Positions 1 to 8,737 of a stretch of 60,966 nt of DNA are shown one piece after another (the first letter of the stretch is position 1; each line of letters starts with the position of its first letter). Under the pieces are notes generated by a model. The model was not told where the DNA came from. It was given only the letters and a program-made list of their open reading frames with translations, and searched no databases. The position numbers and the translations under genes were made by a program. Source of the DNA: JBOGCH01 sp051656645 (GTDB taxonomy: Bacteria > Bacteroidota > Bacteroidia > Bacteroidales > Marinifilaceae); NCBI GenBank assembly GCA_051656645.1, contig JBOGCH010000028.1:1-60966 (forward strand), read 5' to 3'.

Positions 1-90
1 TTTCATTCAGCTTTCATTCAGGTTTCATTCAGGTTTGGCATGCCAAACCTGAATGAAACCTGAATGAAAGCTGAATGAAACCTGAATGAG
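1..90. repeat. 80-bp perfect palindrome built of 11-bp units (array 1)
   Basis: Bases 1-40 are the exact reverse complement of 41-80, with the centre at TGGCATGCCA. Each arm is made of 11-bp units TTTCATTCAGG or TTTCATTCAGC in tandem; one further inverted unit follows to base 90. The element is cut by the window edge, so its left extent is unknown. It could extrude as a cruciform or fold as a long RNA hairpin. The same unit reappears at the right edge of the window, and arrays with other unit sequences lie near 22.8 kb and 48.6 kb. No function is recognised. Confidence 0.95.
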
Positions 91-185
91 ATGTAGACCG
101 TATGTAAACAAATAGTGTAAATAATATTGCAACTATGTAAATAAATATTTATTTTCATAAAACTAACTACCTAATTTTAACTGAA

Positions 186-893
186 ATGGCGATAATAGAA
201 ACACCGATAGAAAAAATATCGGGGAAAATTCAAAACGTAGTCTACTACAACCGAGAAGGCGTACAAATAGCGCGGAGCAAACCCGCCGTGAAGTACTACA
301 AACAAACCGATGCACAGTTACGCGCCCGTTGTAGGTTTGTGCTCTTGTCACAGCTTGGACGTATGTTCAATGCTGCCCTTGTTAAAGGATTCTGTGTGCG
401 TGAGAAAGGACAATCCTTCCGTACACAATTTGTAAAAACCAACGGGAAATGTCTCGATAGCAACGTTATAAATCCTTCCTTAATACCTTGGCATAACCTA
501 AGTTTATCGCAAGGAAATATGACCCCACCGCTTATAAGTGCTATTGCAAACAGAGCCACCAATAGTTTAACTCTGTCTATTGTAGAACAACAACCCACAG
601 CCTTTACGCAGCCGGATGATAAAGTTATGTTTTACGTAATTCAACCACAACGTTATCAGACACAAGTTGCGCCTAAAACAGATGCGGAAAGTTGGCTTAG
701 TTATTATAACCGTATAAAAAATAACCCGTTGTTTACTTTTACAGAGAACGGATGGATAGGTGCTAATCGGTTTGATGTTCAAAGTTGTAATATAACCTAT
801 AATGCAGCTATTGAAGGCCCGCTTTTAATATATTATTTTGCGTACAACGAACGTACTGGCGATTGTTCTGCAACGCAATGGATGGAAGTTTAA
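186..893 (+). CDS. DUF6266 family protein
   Basis: A 235-residue protein whose first 70 residues match the DUF6266 pattern as I know it: a short start leading to SGKIQNVVYY, then RSKP near residue 32 and a basic/aromatic stretch ending in an LVKGF-type motif. The rest is probably beta-rich and has several tyrosines. There is no signal peptide or membrane segment. The family is common in Bacteroidota and its function is unknown. The gene stands alone about 95 bases after palindromic array 1. The start is the only ATG near the beginning of the conserved region. Confidence 0.75.
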   Translation: MAIIETPIEKISGKIQNVVYYNREGVQIARSKPAVKYYKQTDAQLRARCRFVLLSQLGRMFNAALVKGFCVREKGQSFRTQFVKTNGKCLDSNVINPSLIPWHNLSLSQGNMTPPLISAIANRATNSLTLSIVEQQPTAFTQPDDKVMFYVIQPQRYQTQVAPKTDAESWLSYYNRIKNNPLFTFTENGWIGANRFDVQSCNITYNAAIEGPLLIYYFAYNERTGDCSATQWMEV

Positions 894-979
894 AGCTTTA
901 TCCGTTTGTTAAGAACAAAGGAGTTTATTGTAATTTGTTTTTATACCCTGAAAAACTAAACTTAAAATTTTAATTTATT

Positions 980-1477
980 ATGAAGAAAATAGTACTGTCT
1001 CTTGTCACGCTTATGCTTGTGTTTTTGTCATGTAACAAGGATGATGACTACATGATATGGGATATAGGGCCGATAGAATATTATATTTATATTGAAGATA
1101 GTGAAGGACGAGATATGTTGAATCCAGCATATGGAGAGGGATTTGAGGTGGGTTCACTGATCATAACTTATGATAATGTAGACTATAAGTGCAGTAATGG
1201 CGTGTCAATTTCTCCATCCAAAGTGTACTTACCTGTTTTTTCCGGTTTGTCGTTAAGGGAGAGAGAGGGGAGATTTTATTTGAATTTTGGCGAGTTGGAA
1301 GGAGCAAAGAGTTATAAGGATGAGACTCTTACTATCAAATGGCCGGATGGGAGAGTTGATAAAGTAAGCTTTACGCGTAGTTATAAGGTGAAAAAGAATT
1401 GGGAACCAATAATTACACATGTTTGGTATTTAAATGGTGAGGAGGTAACTCAAGACAAAATTTTGATAGTAAAATAG
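980..1477 (+). CDS. Putative surface lipoprotein, unknown function
   Basis: This 165-residue protein begins with a hydrophobic signal peptide ending in the lipobox LSC, so Cys18 would be lipidated. The acidic stretch just after it (NKDDD) resembles the lipoprotein export signal that sends Bacteroidota lipoproteins to the cell surface. The mature part is short, acidic and rich in aromatic residues and Gly, suggesting a small beta fold. I recognise no family. It is followed at once by its own terminator, so it is probably monocistronic. Confidence 0.65.
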   Translation: MKKIVLSLVTLMLVFLSCNKDDDYMIWDIGPIEYYIYIEDSEGRDMLNPAYGEGFEVGSLIITYDNVDYKCSNGVSISPSKVYLPVFSGLSLREREGRFYLNFGELEGAKSYKDETLTIKWPDGRVDKVSFTRSYKVKKNWEPIITHVWYLNGEEVTQDKILIVK

Positions 1478-1482
1478 TATAT

Positions 1483-1516
1483 AAAACGCTCGGAGCAATT
1501 CGGGCGTTTTATTTTT
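1483..1516 (+). terminator. Intrinsic terminator after the lipoprotein gene
   Basis: AAAACGC (1483-1489) pairs with GCGTTTT (1504-1510), and three further inner pairs (one T-G) give a 10-bp stem. A short T-rich run follows. The A-rich left arm makes it plausible in both directions. Confidence 0.8.
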
Positions 1517-1637
1517 AATAGGTATGGGATAATTGAATGTCCCTAAATATTCTGGTTTATGTAATTATTTTTAATAATGATTGATTAATTTTAGTATTTT
1601 GTGCGGTGCTAAACATTCAATCATCAATAGAATAAAT

Positions 1638-3743
1638 ATGAAAAAGTCATTGTTTTTGTTTTGGGTACTACCCATGTTTATACATTCGGTAGCGTTTTGT
1701 GAGCAGAAAATTAAGGTGGCCTGTGTGGGAAACAGTATAACCTTTGGGTCGGGGATTGCTAATAGGGAGAAAAACTCTTATCCCGCGCAGTTGCAGTATA
1801 GGCTGGGCAGTGAATATGAGGTTAGGAATTTTGGAGTAAGCGGCTCAACAGCGTTAAAAATGGGTGACAGACCGTATGTTAATACACCGGAGTATGGAAA
1901 ATCGTTAGCATTTTTACCGGATGTTGTGTTACTGAAGTTGGGGACAAACGATTCAAAAAGTCATAATTTTAAACACGCAAAGGAGTTTAAGGAAAGTGTA
2001 CGCTCCCTAGTAGAGTCCTATAAACAGTTACCAACGTCGCCACGCGTAGTTTTAATAACGCCATTGCGCTGCTATAGACCGGAGGATAATGGAATATCCA
2101 ATAAGCGGATAAGGGAATACTATGTGCCGTTGCTTGAGCAGCTTGCGTTGGAGTGTGGCGTGGAGATATTTGACGGTTACTCACTGTTTGGAGAGGAATG
2201 GAATGGGGCGTTGTTCCCTGATAAGTTACATCCGTCGGCACTGGGCGCAACCGTTATGGCCGATCAATTATCCAGGTATTTACAATTTGAGAGGGATTCT
2301 CTGTTTACTGTGAGTGAGAAATTAGAGGATGGAACGTTGATGAATTTCCATGGTTTTACAGGAGTCAATTTTATGATGGGCGATGTGGCATGTAAAATTG
2401 TTGCTCCGAAGGTGGCCAATAAGCATAAAGGATGGGTGTTAAGAGCGCGTTTTTGGGGACATGAACCGCAATTTGATATAAAGATGTTAGAGTTGGGATA
2501 TCATGTGGCATATTGCGATGTGGCCGATTTATATGGCTGTCCACAAGCTGTGGAACGTTGGAATAGCTTTTACCAATTGATGACCAAGTTAGGTTTAAAC
2601 AAGAAAGTAGTTTTGGAGGGAATGAGTAGAGGTGGACTTATTGTGTATAATTGGGCAGTGAAAAATAGAGATAAAGTTAGCGCTATTTATGCGGATGCTC
2701 CGGTTATGGATGTAAAGAGTTGGCCGGCCGGGAAAGGGGCTTATGGTGGCTCCCAAGCGGACATGGAGCAAGCCATGAAGGTTTACGGATGGAGTGATGT
2801 GGATTTGATGGAGTGGGATAAGAATCCGGTGGATCATGCGCGTAAATTGGCAAAAAGTAAAACACCGATATTGCATGTGGTAGGAATGACGGATAATGTG
2901 GTTCCTGTTGCTGAGAATACAGCGTTATTTAAGGAGAGACTGGAAGCAGCAGGCGGCAGTATGGAGTTGATTTGTAAAGAAAATGTGGGGCATCATCCGC
3001 ATTCATTAAAGGCTCCTGAGGCAATTGTCCGTTTTGTACTTAAAGCCGAAGGGCTCTACGTAAATCCATGCATGGTGGCGGTGCCGGGCAGCGAGTATCG
3101 GCAGGGAGCTGGATGGACAAAAGGTGCGGAGTGGCATACGGTAGCAATGGAAATTGAGAAAGTATTGACAAGTAAAAATCCGCGCGTAATGATGCTTGGT
3201 AATTCCATTACGCAAGCTACATCCTTGAATAGAACATGTGTTACACATAAAGTAGGTGTAGATGCGTTTGGTAAATGTTTTCCGGGTTTTGATTGGGAGT
3301 CGGCAGGAATATCGGGAGATAAAGTTGCTAACCTGTTGTGGAGAGTGCAACAACCGGCTTACAAGGAGGTAAGCCCGGAGTATGTGGTGATTAGTATAGG
3401 TGTGAACGATTTGTTGGCCAATGCGGCGAGTGCCAATGAGGTATATGAGGGTATTGTGCAGTTAACTAAATTGGCGGGAGAGCAGTACCCTAATGCCAAG
3501 GTGCTAACCATGGGGTTATTGCCCTGTACAGCGAATGAGCGAGTGAAGGGCGACTATATGAACATACAGAGCAGACTTAGGAAAACTAAATTTGCCAAAA
3601 ATATAACACATATTGATCCGACAACCTATTTCATGGACGAAGACTTAAACTTAAAGCCCGGATTGTACAGCGGTGATAGAATTCATCTTACTGCTAAGGG
3701 GTATGAGCAATGGGGGCAGTTGTTGAAAGAGTACGTGAACTAG
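1638..3743 (+). CDS. Secreted three-domain esterase: GDSL, alpha/beta hydrolase, GDSL
   Basis: The ATG at 1638 is chosen because it opens directly into a signal peptide; the frame is open 57 bases further upstream but that part is not signal-like. The 701 residues contain three hydrolase units. Residues about 25-220 are an SGNH/GDSL domain (GNSIT with Ser33, GVSGS, GTND at 102-105, a D..HPS block). Residues about 230-480 are an alpha/beta hydrolase with the elbow GMSRGG (Ser330) and a late HHPHS for the catalytic His. Residues about 515-701 are a second SGNH domain (GNSIT with Ser523, GVND, DRIHL). All three triads appear intact. Such domains usually remove acyl groups from glycans. The sulfatase gene follows by 75 bases, suggesting joint work on a decorated host or algal glycan (inference). 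Confidence 0.85.
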   Translation: MKKSLFLFWVLPMFIHSVAFCEQKIKVACVGNSITFGSGIANREKNSYPAQLQYRLGSEYEVRNFGVSGSTALKMGDRPYVNTPEYGKSLAFLPDVVLLKLGTNDSKSHNFKHAKEFKESVRSLVESYKQLPTSPRVVLITPLRCYRPEDNGISNKRIREYYVPLLEQLALECGVEIFDGYSLFGEEWNGALFPDKLHPSALGATVMADQLSRYLQFERDSLFTVSEKLEDGTLMNFHGFTGVNFMMGDVACKIVAPKVANKHKGWVLRARFWGHEPQFDIKMLELGYHVAYCDVADLYGCPQAVERWNSFYQLMTKLGLNKKVVLEGMSRGGLIVYNWAVKNRDKVSAIYADAPVMDVKSWPAGKGAYGGSQADMEQAMKVYGWSDVDLMEWDKNPVDHARKLAKSKTPILHVVGMTDNVVPVAENTALFKERLEAAGGSMELICKENVGHHPHSLKAPEAIVRFVLKAEGLYVNPCMVAVPGSEYRQGAGWTKGAEWHTVAMEIEKVLTSKNPRVMMLGNSITQATSLNRTCVTHKVGVDAFGKCFPGFDWESAGISGDKVANLLWRVQQPAYKEVSPEYVVISIGVNDLLANAASANEVYEGIVQLTKLAGEQYPNAKVLTMGLLPCTANERVKGDYMNIQSRLRKTKFAKNITHIDPTTYFMDEDLNLKPGLYSGDRIHLTAKGYEQWGQLLKEYVN

Positions 3744-3818
3744 CTATTTGTTAGTTTTATGAATTTGTTTTAATGGAATGAAGGGCAATAATGCGATAAT
3801 AATTTTAAAGGATAAAAT

Positions 3819-5345
3819 ATGAGAATGTTATTACCATTTATTGGAACAGCATGTTCCCTGGTTGCATATGCAGAAAAACAGCAACCTAAACAACCTAATA
3901 TAATTTACATACTGGCAGATGATTTAGGATATGCTGAACTCGGATGTTATGGACAAGGAAAGATAGAGACGCCAAATATTGATAGATTGGCTGCTCGAGG
4001 AATGAAGTTCATGAATAATTATGCAGGGGCGGCAGTTTCCGCACCTTCTCGATGTGTAACATTTACAGGATTACATAGTGGACATGCTTATATTCGAGGT
4101 AATGATGAGATGCCCAATAGAGGTGATGTGTGGAGTCATTCTGCAATGATGGCGGATTCAACGTTGGAGGGGCAGCGTCCTTTGCCGGCAGAAACCGTAA
4201 CTTTTCCTATGTTATTGCAGAAGGTAGGCTATAAAACCGGTATTATTGGTAAATGGGGATTAGGCTATCCGGGATCAGAAGGAACGCCAAATAAAATGGG
4301 ATTTGATTTTTTTTACGGATATAATTGCCAGCGTCAGGCTCATACTTATTATCCTCCGTTCTTGTATAGAAATGAAAACCGAGAGTATATTCCCGAAAAC
4401 AAAATTTTGAAACCAGGAACAATGTTGGATGCCGGATGTGATCCGAGATGTAAGGAATCCTTTGCTAAATATACCCAAGAGGTATATAGTTGTGATTTAA
4501 TGTATGACGAGATATTGAGCTTTGTTTCGGATAATAAAAAGAATCCGTTCTTCTTGGCTTGGACAACACCCTTACCACATGTCCCTTTACAAGTTCCTGA
4601 GAAATGGATAAATTATTATGTCGATAAATTTGGTGATGAGGAACCTTATACAGGTAATAAAGGTTTTTTTCCGTGTCGTTATCCTCGCGCCACCTATGCG
4701 GCAATGGTAAGTTATTGGGATGAGCAGATTGGAGGATTGATAGCGAAATTGCAGGAGCTTGGCATTTATGAAAATACAATTATCATGTTTACAAGTGATA
4801 ATGGACCTACTTTTAACGGAGGTAGTGATTCGCCATGGTTTGATAGTGCTAAGCCATTTAAATCAGAATCACTGTGGGGTAAGGCATCAATACGTGAGGG
4901 GGGAATACGTGTTCCATTCATTGTAAGTTGGGGAGATAAAATTAAGCATGGAAGTGTAAGTAATCATATTTGTGCCTCATGGGATATAATGCCAACTGTT
5001 TGTGAATTGGCGGGTTATAAGGGTGAATTGAATACAGATGGGATTAGTTTTGTTCCAGAATTATTGGGCAAGAAACAAAAATGCCATAAATATCTTTATT
5101 GGGAGTATCCTGAAAGAGGAGGCTCCAAAGCAATACGTATGGGTAAATGGAAAGGATTAATTCTTGATATTAGAAAACAGGGAGAAGAGAATATGATGTT
5201 GTTTGATTTAGAGAATGATCCGCAAGAGCAATATAACTTAGCAAATAGATATCCAAAGATTGTTGAAACAATGCGAGTTAAAATGGCGGAAGCACATGAG
5301 TCTCCGATTATAAAACATTTTGAGATAAAACAAAATGTAAGGTAA
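3819..5345 (+). CDS. S1-family sulfatase, serine type
   Basis: A 508-residue secreted sulfatase. Residues 1-19 form a signal peptide. PNIIYILADDLGYAELGCYG (from residue 26) is the metal-binding start of the family. The active-site motif is S-A-P-S-R with Ser74, so formylglycine formation would need an anaerobic radical-SAM maturase (anSME), which is not in this window. The TSDNG motif near residue 326 and the conserved C-terminal DLENDPQEQYNLA element are present. Length and domain order match arylsulfatase A-like enzymes. It probably removes sulfate from a glycan; the linkage cannot be read from sequence. It is likely co-transcribed with the preceding esterase. Confidence 0.9.
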   Translation: MRMLLPFIGTACSLVAYAEKQQPKQPNIIYILADDLGYAELGCYGQGKIETPNIDRLAARGMKFMNNYAGAAVSAPSRCVTFTGLHSGHAYIRGNDEMPNRGDVWSHSAMMADSTLEGQRPLPAETVTFPMLLQKVGYKTGIIGKWGLGYPGSEGTPNKMGFDFFYGYNCQRQAHTYYPPFLYRNENREYIPENKILKPGTMLDAGCDPRCKESFAKYTQEVYSCDLMYDEILSFVSDNKKNPFFLAWTTPLPHVPLQVPEKWINYYVDKFGDEEPYTGNKGFFPCRYPRATYAAMVSYWDEQIGGLIAKLQELGIYENTIIMFTSDNGPTFNGGSDSPWFDSAKPFKSESLWGKASIREGGIRVPFIVSWGDKIKHGSVSNHICASWDIMPTVCELAGYKGELNTDGISFVPELLGKKQKCHKYLYWEYPERGGSKAIRMGKWKGLILDIRKQGEENMMLFDLENDPQEQYNLANRYPKIVETMRVKMAEAHESPIIKHFEIKQNVR

Positions 5346-5449
5346 GAAAGAATCTGTGGTAACAACATGCATTCGTGTGGAGAAATTCTTAGTTTACTCC
5401 ATTAGCAAGATGCAATTGAAAATATAATTAGGGGAAATACAGCAACATA

Positions 5450-5503
5450 CCCCATAACTAATACAACCTCGGTTTTCTAACCGAGGTTGTATTAGTTATG
5501 GGG
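5450..5503. terminator. Perfect 25-bp hairpin between convergent genes
   Basis: Bases 5450-5474 and 5479-5503 are exact reverse complements around a TTCT loop. It lies between the ends of the sulfatase gene (+) and the propeller lipoprotein gene (-), where it could act as a bidirectional terminator, but there is no T run on either side. A 10-bp direct repeat TTACTCCATT flanks it at 5394-5403 and 5518-5527. Confidence 0.7.
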
Positions 5504-5528
5504 AGGCAGGTTCGGAGTTACTCCATTC

Positions 5529-6542
5529 TCATTGAGATAGCAATGGGTTAAAGCTATAAAGCATTCTTGTTTGGTTATTTTTACCGATACAGTATACGCG
5601 GCCGTCCGTTTTGTTGTAGCTGATGGCCTTTACCGGGATGTTGGTGGTTAATGTTTTTATGGGTTTTCCATCCCAGCTATAAACAAGAATTTTGTTGAGC
5701 CATTCAGTTCCTCCATTCCAGATATCATATTGGTCAATGGTTTCTTCACCGTAGAGTGCAAAAATATAGTCGTCGGAGAATGTAGTGGCTATAACGCCTA
5801 GTTTAGATTGTGGCGTTATTGTTTTATTATCATTGTCCCAAATGGGTAGTTTGCCAATGGAGCTATGGAATAATTGAGGAGTGTTGTTACAATCGTATAA
5901 TTCAAAGATGTCACCTGAGGCAGAGAAGAAGGCTAATCTGTTAAGCTTTGGGTTAAAGATGCAGTCGCCTATGATGTAGTTGTATAGGTTGTCGGTGAAC
6001 GATTCAGTAGGCTGAATGATTTGCCCAAATTTAGTTTGTTTACCGGTGCTGTCTATTTTTACGAAACGGCTGTTGGACTCCGGCAGACACCCGATGATAA
6101 CATCCGAGGCGTGAGCAATGCGTAAATCGTTGTAGGGTAATTGTGTTTGTTGTACTAGGCGGAATAAGGAGTCATTCTTTTCGTATTTGTATATTTTAAG
6201 AAGCTGATTGTCATGTGCAATGAGATTTTTTCCATTGTCTGTGGGGATGATTTGACCGATATAAAGGGATTCGTTTTGTCCATGTCCTCGTGCATGAAAC
6301 CGTTGAATACTCCTATCTTGGAGTGAGAAGGACATGAGTAGGTGTTGGTTTGTTTTATCAATAAGGACAATGTTATTATCAATGCAACAAATCCCCGACG
6401 GCCTAATGAGTGAGTCTTGAGGAAAGTCTTTTAATGGAGTTAGGGTAACCTGCTCGTGTTGATTAAAGTGGTTTATTAAATGCTCCTTTTGTGTACATGA
6501 GCAAACGAAAAATAGCAAAAGAAGGGGTAATAGTTTTTTCAT
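5529..6542 (-). CDS. BF3164-like six-bladed propeller lipoprotein
   Basis: A 337-residue lipoprotein: the signal peptide ends in the lipobox CSC (Cys16). The mature part starts with a region like the Bacteroides BF3164 lipoprotein family (RPSGICCIDNNIVLIDK, then an RGxGQNES-type turn), followed by repeated beta-blade segments typical of TolB-like six-bladed propellers. Family members are extracytoplasmic and of unknown role; ligand or protein binding is likely. It converges on the sulfatase gene and no operon partner is seen. Confidence 0.75.
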   Translation of the reverse strand: MKKLLPLLLLFFVCSCTQKEHLINHFNQHEQVTLTPLKDFPQDSLIRPSGICCIDNNIVLIDKTNQHLLMSFSLQDRSIQRFHARGHGQNESLYIGQIIPTDNGKNLIAHDNQLLKIYKYEKNDSLFRLVQQTQLPYNDLRIAHASDVIIGCLPESNSRFVKIDSTGKQTKFGQIIQPTESFTDNLYNYIIGDCIFNPKLNRLAFFSASGDIFELYDCNNTPQLFHSSIGKLPIWDNDNKTITPQSKLGVIATTFSDDYIFALYGEETIDQYDIWNGGTEWLNKILVYSWDGKPIKTLTTNIPVKAISYNKTDGRVYCIGKNNQTRMLYSFNPLLSQ

Positions 6543-6723
6543 GGGATTAAGTTGTATGAGTTTCGTGAATTAGCTGTGGTACAAAGTAATAAAAAAAACG
6601 TATTAATGTGAAAAGTTGAGTATTTTTGTTTGAGATTTCAAGTGAGAGATGCTGGGTATTGTTGCTTTGTATTGTGATGTAGGTTGTTTAAGTTGATATA
6701 AATAGGAAAGGTTGTTGGAATTA

Positions 6724-6755
6724 TTTCAATTGCAAGTAAGGTTTTATTACTTTTG
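6724..6755 (+). promoter_or_regulatory. Candidate promoter for mnmH
   Basis: TACTTTTG at 6748-6755 matches the Bacteroidota -7 box TAnnTTTG. A weak -33 element (TTTC, 6724-6727) lies 20 bases upstream. The predicted transcript would start near 6762, about 65 bases before the gene. Confidence 0.5.
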
Positions 6756-6828
6756 TATTTACTAAGAGGCAAATAGCATTAAATAAGATAGTGTGTTTGT
6801 GTGACTCTTGTGATTACTTAAAAGAATA

Positions 6829-7848
6829 ATGATAATGAAATATTACAATCCAGCGGACATTTTATTGCAACGGGACGAGGTGCCGTTGATAGATGTGCGT
6901 ACACCGGCGGAGTTTGCTACGGGGCATGTGCCGGGAGCGGTGAATGTGCCGTTGTTTACAGATGAGGAGCGTGTTGTGGTAGGTACGCTTTATAAGCAGG
7001 TTGGCAAGGATGAGGCTGTGGAGAAGGGATTGGAGTTTGTGGGACCTAAGATGGCTGGTTTTGTACGAGAGGCTAAGCGTATTGCAGACAAGGCTAAGCG
7101 AATAAATGTGCATTGCTGGCGGGGAGGTATGCGTAGCGGAAGTATGGCGTGGTTGTTGAGTACGGCGGGACTTGAGGTTGGCGTGATGAAGGGCGGATAT
7201 AAGGCCTATAGACAATATATACGAGAGGATTTTGGCCGCGGACAGCGTATTAATTTGCTTGGTGGCATGACGGGAAGTGGTAAGACTGAGATTTTACATA
7301 AGCTTGCCGATATGGGTGAGCAGGTGCTGGACTTGGAGGGCATTGCGCATCATAGAGGATCGGCGTTTGGCGCGCTTGGACAGGGTGAACAACCAACAAA
7401 TGAGATGTTTGAGAATTTGGTGTGGGAGTCCTGGAAGAGTTTTGATGCCGAGCGAGTTGTGTGGGTTGAAGATGAGAGTAAGTCCATTGGGAGTGTGTGG
7501 ATAAATGATGTGTTATTTTCGGCTATGCGCAGTGGCTGTTTGATTTATTTGAATGTTCCTTTTGAGGAGCGTGCCGAGCGTTTAATGGTGGATTATGGAA
7601 CTTTTGACGGTGAGGTGTTGAAGGCAATGATTGCCAAGATAACCAAACGTATGGGTGGTAATAATGTTAAAGATGCTTGTATGGCAATAGATAGAGGAGA
7701 GGTGATAGAGGCAGTTCGCATAGTGTTGCGCTATTACGATAAGGCCTATATTTACGGGCTTTCGCAGCGTCCTGGGTATGTTGAAGTAGGTACAGAAACG
7801 GGTAATGCGGAGGAGAATGCAAGGTTGTTATTATCAACAGTTTTATAA
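6829..7848 (+). CDS. mnmH: tRNA 2-selenouridine synthase MnmH (SelU)
   Basis: A 339-residue two-domain enzyme that replaces sulfur by selenium (through a geranylated intermediate) in 2-thiouridine at the wobble base of tRNAs. The N-terminal rhodanese domain has PLIDVRTPAEF near residue 19 and the active-site loop HCWRGGMRSG with Cys96. The C-terminal P-loop domain has GGMTGSGKTE at 145-154. Length is close to the family norm. Translation could instead start at the ATG at 6835. It needs selenophosphate from SelD, which is not in this window. It stands alone between two promoters. Confidence 0.93.
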   Translation: MIMKYYNPADILLQRDEVPLIDVRTPAEFATGHVPGAVNVPLFTDEERVVVGTLYKQVGKDEAVEKGLEFVGPKMAGFVREAKRIADKAKRINVHCWRGGMRSGSMAWLLSTAGLEVGVMKGGYKAYRQYIREDFGRGQRINLLGGMTGSGKTEILHKLADMGEQVLDLEGIAHHRGSAFGALGQGEQPTNEMFENLVWESWKSFDAERVVWVEDESKSIGSVWINDVLFSAMRSGCLIYLNVPFEERAERLMVDYGTFDGEVLKAMIAKITKRMGGNNVKDACMAIDRGEVIEAVRIVLRYYDKAYIYGLSQRPGYVEVGTETGNAEENARLLLSTVL

Positions 7849-7888
7849 AAAAAAGAGACGAAAAAAGAGGTAGGTATCTTTTTTTTTA

Positions 7889-7896
7889 TATCTTTG
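7889..7896 (+). promoter_or_regulatory. Candidate -7 box for the DUF177-rpmF operon
   Basis: TATCTTTG fits TAnnTTTG exactly and lies 20 bases before the first start codon. This gives a very short leader. No clear -33 element is visible in the A/T-rich stretch upstream. Confidence 0.5.
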
Positions 7897-7915
7897 CGCC
7901 TGTTTTACTTAAGGC

Positions 7916-8428
7916 ATGATACAGAACATGAAAGCGTATAAAATAGCATTTAGAGGACTTGCTGAAGGAAGGCATAATTTTGATTATGTGTTGGATGAGG
8001 CGTTTTTTAATGCTTTTCCGATGACCGAAGGGACGAATGGAGAGGTGAAGGTAACGGTGGAGCTTGTTAAAAGCTCATTGTTAATGGAGGTAAACATACG
8101 TTTGAACGGAGAGGTTGAAGCTATATGTGACCGATGTCTTTGCGAGATGAAATTACCGATTGAGGCAGCGGAGCATATGATAGTGAAACAGAGTAACCGC
8201 GAGGAGGGAAATGATGATGATTTTATTGTTTTGGCTCCTGACGACGATTATATTGATATGAGTAGTTATCTCTATGAGATATACATGCTGAATTATCCGA
8301 TGCGAGTGGTTCACCCCGATGGGGAGTGTGACGAAAGTATGGAAGAGGCGCTTGATGAGTATTTGATAGACGAAGACGATAAACCAACGGACCCACGATG
8401 GGACGCATTAAAGAAATTAATTAATTAA
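7916..8428 (+). CDS. DUF177 (YceD-like) protein
   Basis: A 170-residue protein with the DUF177 core: a start like MKAYKIAFRGL, a G..H.F.Y.LD..FF block, a central CDRCL motif near residue 70, and an acidic C-terminal part ending in DPRWDALKKL. This protein is almost always encoded directly before rpmF, as here (19 bases), and has been linked to 23S rRNA maturation in other bacteria and plastids. Translation could start at 7916 or at the ATG at 7928, which fits the family better. Confidence 0.85.
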   Translation: MIQNMKAYKIAFRGLAEGRHNFDYVLDEAFFNAFPMTEGTNGEVKVTVELVKSSLLMEVNIRLNGEVEAICDRCLCEMKLPIEAAEHMIVKQSNREEGNDDDFIVLAPDDDYIDMSSYLYEIYMLNYPMRVVHPDGECDESMEEALDEYLIDEDDKPTDPRWDALKKLIN

Positions 8429-8447
8429 CTAATAAATAATAACAGAA

Positions 8448-8633
8448 ATGGCACATCCAAAACATCGAACCTCAAAACAGAGAAGAAATAAAAGAAGAAC
8501 GCACGATGTAATCGTAGCTAAAGCGATTATGAAGTGTTCTAATTGTGGTGCTGCTGTACAGTATCATACAGTATGTCCTGAGTGTGGATATTATAGAGGT
8601 AAGTTAGCTATTGAAAAAGAAGTAGTAGCATAA
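8448..8633 (+). CDS. rpmF: 50S ribosomal protein L32
   Basis: A 61-residue basic protein starting MAHPKHRTSKQRRNKRR, with a zinc ribbon of two Cys pairs (Cys30/Cys33 and Cys43/Cys46). Length and motifs are those of zinc-binding L32 of the large ribosomal subunit. It follows the DUF177 gene by 19 bases in the usual operon. Confidence 0.98.
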   Translation: MAHPKHRTSKQRRNKRRTHDVIVAKAIMKCSNCGAAVQYHTVCPECGYYRGKLAIEKEVVA

Positions 8634-8653
8634 TCTTAGCACTATGCAGGATT

Positions 8654-8708
8654 AAATAAATAACACAGCCTCCTATAGTCTGGGAGGCTATGGTTGTTTA
8701 TTTTTTTC
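8654..8708 (+). terminator. Intrinsic terminator after rpmF
   Basis: AGCCTCC (8667-8673) pairs with GGAGGCT (8683-8689). An outer A/T-rich arm can extend the stem beyond a small bulge, and a run of seven T follows. It separates rpmF from fabH, so fabH is read through partially or has its own promoter. Confidence 0.85.
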
Positions 8709-8737
8709 GGTTAGTGAATTAACCTTAAACAGACAAA

